From Bog-793 sp963803025 (GTDB lineage: Bacteria; Actinomycetota; Acidimicrobiia; Acidimicrobiales; Bog-793), in assembly GCA_963803025.1 (NCBI GenBank), contig CAWDKZ010000001.1:1-64000 (forward strand): a stretch of DNA of 64,000 nucleotides, read 5' to 3'. This document shows, one piece after another, positions 58,788 through 64,000 of this stretch. Positions within the stretch are counted from its first letter, which is position 1; the number at the start of each line of letters is the position of its first letter. Below the pieces are notes generated by a model, which made no database searches, had not been told where the DNA came from, and saw only the letters and a list, made by a program, of their open reading frames with translations. The translations under genes and the position numbers were made by a program.

Positions 58788-58879
58788 TTTTCGGCTGTGG
58801 AAAACCTGCCGAAATCGTCAGTTATCCGCTCTGCGCCCTCGTACACTCCGGAAAGTGTCTTGTCACGCTGTCGGATAAC
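58788..58879. repeat. Cluster of nested inverted repeats, origin- or transfer-site-like
   Basis: TTTCGGC/GCCGAAA (58789-58795, 58808-58814), GTTATCCG/CGGATAAC (58821-58828, 58872-58879) and ACACT/AGTGT (58843-58847, 58854-58858) lie within 92 bases. TGTGGAAAA between the first pair equals TTTTCCACA on the minus strand, close to a DnaA box, and GTTATCCG is also similar. The stretch is less GC-rich than its surroundings and lies downstream of the rep gene. Confidence 0.55.
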
Positions 58880-59314
58880 GGACAGGCAGACGGTCTAGGG
58901 ACGGTCGAATCCGTTCGGCGCCGATCGGTTTCACCCGGTCACGTCTCCTCCTCAGGCGGCGTAGTCATGGTCTTCAAGTTCCCCCCGAGCAGGAGCGCGG
59001 ACGTATCGCCGCGGTCTCGGAGGTCAGCGCCAGGGTTGGTGGTCACCGCTACCGCCTTTCCTCGCGCAGTCCAGTCGCGCACCGTCGCTGTCCAGGGCGC
59101 ACGGCCGGGCGACTGTCCGCGCGGGCCGACCTCGACCCCCGGCCCACGCCGAAGGTTCGGCCGTTTACGCGTCGCGGGCTCCTCGGCCCGGTGCGCGCGC
59201 GGCCGGGCCGTGTCTCGAAAGCGAGGTGAACCGTGAGCACTGGAAATCTTGTCATCGACCCGACGTTCATCGCGTCGACTTCGAGTATAGCCTGGAGCTC
59301 ACACCGAGCAGCCG
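58880..59314. other. No supported gene between the repeat cluster and the peptidase
   Basis: About 435 bases, very GC-rich in the middle, with no motif-bearing frame, RNA or clear terminator recognised. Confidence 0.4.
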
Positions 59315-61142
59315 TTATGGCCCGGTGTAACTAACTGAAAAACTGTCACTTCCAGGTGCCGACGGTGTCGAGAGGACGACTCCGTTCTGTACGATCTCGT
59401 TCCCCTCGCTCGCCGTCAGGTACCACGGCGACAGGCTGGCGAGCCCCAAGTCCGAGAAGCTCACCGTCCCGTAGTTGGCAAACGGCACGTAGGAACCACT
59501 CTATAGTCGTCCTCGACGATCCACTCCCCCGTGTAGCCACCGCCATAGGTAAGCGTGGGACTCGTCCCCTGGTAGGTGAACGTGCTACTCCCTATGGGCG
59601 CGACCCCCCAGCCCTCGGTCGTGACCTCAATGCCTTCCAGGCCGGTGGTGAGATCCTCGACGAGCGTCTCCCACTGCCCACAGTTGGTCGTGCAGCCGCT
59701 GGTGATCTGGAAGACGAACGCCTCGATCGAATCGCCCGGTGAAACTGGGAAGCTGCTGAACTCGAAGGACGCGTACTCGGGTGCAAGCTCCCACCATCCG
59801 GAATCCTGCTGGACGCCATCGACGCAGTCGTCGTCCACACCGGGTCTGGAGAAGGTCGCCCGAGCTGGCCCAGTCGACCAACTCACACCTCCGGTGCCGA
59901 CCCAGGTGGACTCCCCGGCATTCGGCGTATCGGCGCAGTTCAGGGTCGGCACGGTCCATTGACCGCTTGCGTCAGTGATTAGCGTGCTGCCCCCCTGGAC
60001 GACGTAGCCCGACCAGTTGGGGGATTGCACGAACGATGAAGCTGACTGGGTGAGGCTCGCAGTAGCCGTCGCAGATTGGCTGTCTGAGTTCGTCGCCGTG
60101 AAGGTGAAGGTCCATTGCTCCGCGGACGAGTTCGACGAGACGGTCAGTACCGTCGTCCCGTTGCACGCCACCGACATCGGGTTGCTGCCCGACCAGAACG
60201 TCGGGTTCGCGGATAGCGAACAGGTCGCGGCGTTCGTCGACAGATCATGAGGGTGACTGACCCGCCGGCCGGCGTCACCGTGCTCACGCTGATGGTGAGA
60301 GAAGCCGTGGGAGCGGGTGGGGTCGTGAAGGCGGGGGCCGTTTGCTCAAGAGTTTGGACAGAGTCTGCCGATTTCCCGTTGGCATTCGTGGCCGTGAAAG
60401 TGAAGGTCCATTGCTGCGCGGACGAGTTCGACGAGACGGTCAGTGTCGTCGTCCCGTTGCGGGGCACCCTCCTCGGGTTGTTGCCCGACCAGAACGCCGG
60501 GTTCGCGGACAGCGAACAGGTCGAGGCGTTCGTCGACGAGTACGTGAGGGTTATCGAACCGCCCGCAGACGTGAGGGTGCTCGTGCTGATGGTGAGTGAA
60601 GCTGTGGGAGCGGGTGGTGTCGTCGGCGGTGGGGTCGTGGTCGTCGTCGTCGTGGTGGTCGTGGGGGTGGGCGGTGGTGTGAGAGCGGGTGGCGCTCCGG
60701 CGACACGCACGCTGCCGAGCGGGTACCAGTAGGTCTCAGTGCCTCGTCGAAGATAGACGCGGAACGCGACGTTCCGCGTGGTTCGTTCAGAGTTCCCACC
60801 AAGTCTCACCGCGTGGCGGAAGATGCCGTTCGAACAACGCTGCCACGCCTTCGAAAACGCTATGGCGACGGCAGGTGTGCCAGCGACTTCGAGCTTGCAG
60901 GTGTTGGCGCTCCGTAACCTCACGGTGAAGTGAACCACTCCGCCCGTATAAGGCACCGATCGATTACGCACCTGAACCGAGAGTACGACAGGGCTTGTGA
61001 CGGCTGGGCCGCCTGATCTGGCCTCGACACCGACCGTCGCCCCGGCGGACGCTGCAAGCGCCGCGATGACGGCGACCACAAACACGAGGCTGACCGCCGC
61101 CACCTTGCCAGTGCGGCTCAACGAGCGAGCCGACACGTTCAC
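59315..61142 (-). pseudogene. Secreted eqolisin-type glutamic peptidase with Ig-like repeats, frameshifted twice
   Basis: The gene reads in three frames. From 61142: signal peptide (VAAVSLVFVVAVIAALAASAGA), a beta domain, a Thr/Pro linker (TTTTTTTTTTPPP) and Ig-like repeat 1 (PAPTASLTIS ... TCSLSANPAFWSGNNP). Near 60239-60249 one base is missing; the next frame gives the rest of repeat 2 and the G1 peptidase (SPNWSGYVVQGG, STWVGTGGVSW, WWELAPEYASF, GEWIVEDDY). Near 59498-59507 another base is missing; the third frame gives VPFANYGTVSFSDLG and ends at 59315. Restoring both gives 609 residues. Eqolisins use a Gln/Glu pair and work at acid pH outside the cell. Confidence 0.82.
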
Positions 61143-61293
61143 GGTACGAACGCTAACTGCGATGTGCCAGCCGCGCCGTCGTTCTTAGCCGCGAAGCGAG
61201 AATCGATTGAAAGTGTCGATGCTCGGCGCTCAATCAAGCCCACGCCCGGAGCACCGCGGAGTCGGCGTAGAGTCGCGACGAGAGGGAATCGCC

Positions 61294-61494
61294 ATGACCG
61301 TGCTGCTAGTGCTCGTGATCCTCGGGACGATCATGTGGATGGCCGCCGACGCCCACTACGCGGGCCGATCTTGGGGAAGCATCGCAGGTTGGGTGCTCGG
61401 CGCGGTGCTCCTGTGGATCGTCGCCTTCCCGTGCTACCTCGTCAGTCGCCGGCACTTCGACGCGACGATCGGCCGAGCACGCGCAAATCGCTAG
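61294..61494 (+). CDS. Small two-helix membrane protein, 66 aa
   Basis: Starts at an ATG with GAGAGGGA 7 bases upstream. Two hydrophobic helices (about residues 2-18 and 28-48) flank a short loop MAADAHYAGRSWGS, and the tail SRRHFDATIGRARANR is basic, implying an N-out or hairpin arrangement with a cytoplasmic tail. No family recognised. The strong ribosome binding site makes it likely real. Confidence 0.6.
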   Translation: MTVLLVLVILGTIMWMAADAHYAGRSWGSIAGWVLGAVLLWIVAFPCYLVSRRHFDATIGRARANR

Positions 61495-61523
61495 ATGTCT
61501 AGGCTTTTCGGGAAGGGGTCACC

Positions 61524-61703
61524 ATGCCGAGACGCCGGAGCCTCACAAGCCAGCTCTACCGCGCTGCACGATTCTCGAACAACGTCCGCGCCGCCTCGCG
61601 GGGTCCGGGCGCCTACGCGAAGCGGGTCATGCGCCGGAAGGCTTATGGCCGGTCGATGGGGCTCACCGGCTCGATGCTCAAAGCGCTCGGACTACGGAAG
61701 TAG
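61524..61703 (+). CDS. Small basic protein, 59 aa
   Basis: From ATG 61524 to TAG 61703, preceded by GGAAGGGG 7 bases upstream. The 59 residues are strongly basic, starting MPRRRSLTSQLYRAARFSNN and ending GSMLKALGLRK, a composition I associate with small basic proteins found in several actinobacterial mobile elements. It may bind nucleic acid. Its short length makes it easy to overlook. Confidence 0.6.
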   Translation: MPRRRSLTSQLYRAARFSNNVRAASRGPGAYAKRVMRRKAYGRSMGLTGSMLKALGLRK

Positions 61704-61827
61704 GGCGGCACTCCTACCCCTTGCCGAAGATTTGGGGCCGTCTTGCACGAATCTGGCGGGAGCAGGCGGTCGAGCACTGCTGGCCAAGGGGCAACGCGGT
61801 TAGTTAACCGGAGTACCCTGATGTTTG

Positions 61828-62130
61828 ATGCTGGCGACGTTGAGCACCGATGCCCAGTGGGCGGTCTTCGGCATCGTTATCGTCAGTGTTGTTACCTGCC
61901 TCGCATTCCTCTGCGGAATGATTGGGTTGTGGCGACTTGGTGCCGCCGCAAAGCACTGGCAAGACCAATCCGTCGCGCGGTCACTGCCCCCGCCGTCGGC
62001 GTCGGCAACCTCCGAACATTTCGATGCGGAACGCTGGCGCAATATGTCCCCCGCCGAGCGCCATTACTGGCGCCGAAGGGGCTACCTGCCTCCCCTGGGC
62101 TCCAAGCCGCCCGAGGACTCAAATCCATGA
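61828..62130 (+). CDS. Single-span membrane protein, 100 aa
   Basis: A hydrophobic helix (about residues 10-35, AVFGIVIVSVVTCLAFLCGM) follows a short N-terminus; the rest is cytoplasmic or external and polar, with DAERWRNMSPAERHYWRRRGYLPP in parts. A CGGAG sequence lies 16 bases before the ATG, rather far. No family recognised. Placed among the small element genes. Confidence 0.5.
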   Translation: MLATLSTDAQWAVFGIVIVSVVTCLAFLCGMIGLWRLGAAAKHWQDQSVARSLPPPSASATSEHFDAERWRNMSPAERHYWRRRGYLPPLGSKPPEDSNP

Positions 62131-62213
62131 GTTTCGCCGGTCGTTAAGCCGATCCCTCCTAGGAGGTGCCAGTTGAACGCCGTCGTCGCGGAGCCTCGCC
62201 GCCTTAGATTGAG

Positions 62214-62408
62214 TCAAGGCGTTTCGGTATGCGATGGGAGCAGATGACTTAATTCCTCTTCGGCGGCGTGCCACTCAGCGTTTGCGACGAGGTAACCCTG
62301 ACTATCGAAGTCAACCGCTTGCAATAGAACAACCATCTCGGCGAGTCGATCGTTCACGATCGAGATCAGCTCGTTCGCTCGTTTAGCTTGGGATTCGGTG
62401 AACCTCAT
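62214..62408 (-). CDS. Small helical protein, 64 aa
   Basis: A 64-residue, mostly helical, acidic protein (RFTESQAKRANELISIVNDRL, AEWHAAEEELSHLLP) with an ACGGAG sequence just upstream of its ATG. No family recognised. It precedes nothing on its strand except the decayed region, and lies 51 bases from the terminase-like gene's stop; the two may share a transcript. Confidence 0.5.
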   Translation of the reverse strand: MRFTESQAKRANELISIVNDRLAEMVVLLQAVDFDSQGYLVANAEWHAAEEELSHLLPSHTETP

Positions 62409-62458
62409 GGGCTCCGTTCTAGCCGAGCAGGTTCACCGAGAGTGCCGCGCCCGGGTTC

Positions 62459-63049
62459 TCAGATTCCGAGTGACATCAGCCGGCAGACCGAGCACCCGTC
62501 GACCGGCTCTGCATGTTCGAGCTGGTGCTTCTCACTGAGGCGACGGATCTCGGCGTCGAGCTCGTCCTCGGTGACCGTCTCGACCCGAATCTGTGCCGGC
62601 GCGTCGAGCCCGAGCAGCCTGGCCCTGCGTTCCTGCACCCGGAGCAGTCCCATCGCCGCCTGAACGCCTGGGCCGTCGTCGATCATCGGGCGCCGGCTGA
62701 TCTCGCCAGTCTCGGGGTCGGGCTGAAGCTCCATGATGACCCGGCCATGATCGACCCGGAAGTGCTCGCGGCCCATCACGCTGAGCAAGTGACGTTCGAT
62801 GCGATCGAGCTTCGCCAGCTCCATTCGCCGCGCCTCGATGACACCCTCGGTCGGTACGGCCTGCATGCCACGCTGCACCCGCTCAAAGGCGGTCGAGGTG
62901 GATATACCCAGCTTCTCGCCGATTTGAGCGTAGGTGAGTGACATCGACCGGAGCTCGGCGGCTCGCTGGTCCTGGGCGACAGTCTCAAGCGAGCGGATCG
63001 CCCGGCCGCGTCCGTCCCTCGCTTTGATCGCACTCGTCGGGGCTGTCAT
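62459..63049 (-). CDS. Small-terminase-like helix-turn-helix protein
   Basis: A 196-residue protein. Residues 28-62 form a helix-turn-helix (RAAELRSMSLTYAQIGEKLG, STSTAFERVQRGM). A long middle (about 70-150) leads to ERRARLLGLDAPAQIRVETV, a motif typical of actinophage small terminase subunits and their relatives, which bind phage DNA for packaging. A C-terminal cysteine pair (CSVCRLM) is unusual. The ATG at 63049 is chosen because the protein-like part begins there. No large terminase, portal or capsid gene is in view, a pattern seen in phage satellites. Confidence 0.68.
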   Translation of the reverse strand: MTAPTSAIKARDGRGRAIRSLETVAQDQRAAELRSMSLTYAQIGEKLGISTSTAFERVQRGMQAVPTEGVIEARRMELAKLDRIERHLLSVMGREHFRVDHGRVIMELQPDPETGEISRRPMIDDGPGVQAAMGLLRVQERRARLLGLDAPAQIRVETVTEDELDAEIRRLSEKHQLEHAEPVDGCSVCRLMSLGI

Positions 63050-63164
63050 GGGTCGAATGATACCGGCCGCGACCAGGGAGAATGATGCTTTATGCCTCTG
63101 ACGAGGCTGTCGCATGAATCCCGACGGTCCTGCTCGCGTTTCGCGGCGCGCGGGATGATGGTGC

Positions 63165-64000
63165 ATGCCGATCAATCTGCGCGAGGTCGACCGCGACCAG
63201 CTCTATCTGCTCCCGCCGTCGCTCACGGAGTGGCTGTCCGAGGATCACATCGCGTTCTTCATTCTTGACGTCGTGGCCGAGCTCGATCTCTCCGCCTTCT
63301 ACGCCGATTACCGGGAGGACGGCCGGGGTGGCGCCGCCTACGACCCTGCCCTCCAGCTCGCCGTGCTCCTCTATGCCTACTGCGTCGGCGAGCGCTCCTC
63401 TCGTCGGATCGAGCGGCGTCTTCGAGAAGACGTCGCATTCCGCGTCGTCTCGGCGAACCAGCAACTCGACCACGCGACCCTCGCCCGCTTCCGCCGCCGC
63501 CACGCCGAGGCGATCGCCGAGCTGTTCTCCCAGGTGCTCGGGCTTTGCGTTGCCGCAGGGCTCGTCGCCGCAGGTGTCGTCTCGATCGACGGGACGAAAA
63601 TGGAGGCGAACGCTTCGGCATGGGCGAACCGGACACGTCATCAGCTCGCCGATGAGATCCTCGCCGAGGCCGAGGCGGCCGATCGAGACGAGGACGAACG
63701 GTTCGGGGAGGCCCGCGGCGACGAGCTCCCGGCGGACTGGGGGAGGCGGGAGGACCGGCGCGCCCGGGTCCGCGAGGCGCTTCGCCAGCTCGACGAAACC
63801 GGGCCGTCGGACTATGCGAGCCATCTCGTCGCCCGAGAAGCGAGAGAGGCCGCGCTCGGCCACAAGCTCCCGGGGCGCAAGCCCTCGCCGGGGGGCAAGC
63901 ACGGGAGGGAGCGGCTCGCGAACCCGACTGACCCGGACTCGCGGATGCTCCGTGCCCGCAACCGCTTCCTCCAGGGTTACAACGCCCAGGCCGCTGTCTC
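63165..64000 (+). CDS. IS1182-family transposase, cut by the window end
   Basis: The first 278 residues, from ATG 63165, are those of an IS1182-type (DUF772 plus DDE) transposase: LLPPSLTEWLSEDHIAFFILDVV, YDPALQLAVLLYAYCVGERSSRRIERRL and VVSIDGTKMEANAS (in parts), where the Asp starts the DDE triad, then a charged insertion and the RFLQGYNAQAAVS segment at the window edge. No stop is reached. It probably continues another 150-200 residues. The left inverted repeat was not identified with certainty. The insertion lies 115 bases from the terminase-like gene. Confidence 0.9.
   Translation, partial: MPINLREVDRDQLYLLPPSLTEWLSEDHIAFFILDVVAELDLSAFYADYREDGRGGAAYDPALQLAVLLYAYCVGERSSRRIERRLREDVAFRVVSANQQLDHATLARFRRRHAEAIAELFSQVLGLCVAAGLVAAGVVSIDGTKMEANASAWANRTRHQLADEILAEAEAADRDEDERFGEARGDELPADWGRREDRRARVREALRQLDETGPSDYASHLVAREAREAALGHKLPGRKPSPGGKHGRERLANPTDPDSRMLRARNRFLQGYNAQAAV

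Noticed and set aside
53373..64000. A second copy of the tRNA-Leu 3' end (attR)
   Set aside because: No sequence matching TTCGAATCCCGCTCCGGGC was found in the rest of the window; the right boundary is not claimed.

Overview
The window is high-GC bacterial chromosome and reads as Actinomycetota. Supporting signs are the uvrA/uvrB/uvrC/rapZ/gapA/pgk/tpiA/secG and coaE/rpsA/polA neighbourhood, an ANTAR regulator, ergothioneine genes, and frequent GTG starts joined by 4-base GTGA overlaps. A deep-branching class such as Acidimicrobiia is my inference; no rRNA is present to confirm it.

Layout. 1-1.88 kb: decayed DNA with a transposase N-terminal remnant and a degenerate tRNA-Leu-like sequence. 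1.88-18.5 kb (mostly minus strand): glycolysis plus secG and a peptide-binding protein, then rapZ, a methyltransferase, uvrC, divergent nadA, a membrane/IPT-like protein, uvrA and uvrB. The usual yvcK and whiA genes are missing between rapZ and gapA. 18.7-22.6 kb (plus): an ACT-like protein, the AmmeMemoRadiSam radical-SAM and MEMO proteins, and a ketopantoate-reductase-like enzyme. 22.7-29.8 kb (minus): an arabinoside utilisation locus (GH127 beta-L-arabinofuranosidase, sugar ABC importer without ATPase, an araA with its middle deleted in frame, and a LacI regulator) with a perfect palindromic operator over the promoter. 30.4-33.0 kb: a one-chain [2Fe-2S]/molybdopterin hydroxylase. 33.6-39.6 kb: coaE, rpsA, polA (broken by one base at a C7 run) and a DtxR-type regulator. 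40-53.2 kb: a PAS-GGDEF-EAL protein, a secreted beta-propeller-like protein, a hemolysin-III membrane protein, an egtD-egtB-MFS operon, a FMN reductase divergent from a MarR gene, an ANTAR regulator, a coiled-coil protein and menC.

53.3-64 kb is accessory DNA beginning exactly at a tRNA-Leu(CAA) gene. It holds a tyrosine integrase, a coupled unknown protein, two overlapping excisionase-type HTH genes, a RepA-like helicase, a decayed second copy of the RepA C-terminus, an inverted-repeat cluster resembling an origin or transfer site, a frameshifted eqolisin-type glutamic peptidase with Ig-like repeats, four very small genes, a small-terminase-like protein and the start of an IS1182-type transposase. 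Integrase, AlpA/Xis, Rep, origin-like repeats and a lone small terminase, with no capsid or large terminase seen, recall phage satellites (PICI-like islands). This is the most interesting candidate system here, though its right end is outside the window.

Single-base frame breaks occur in polA, marR and the eqolisin gene. polA is normally kept, so assembly indels are possible; the araA deletion is in frame and about 390 codons long, so it is probably real.
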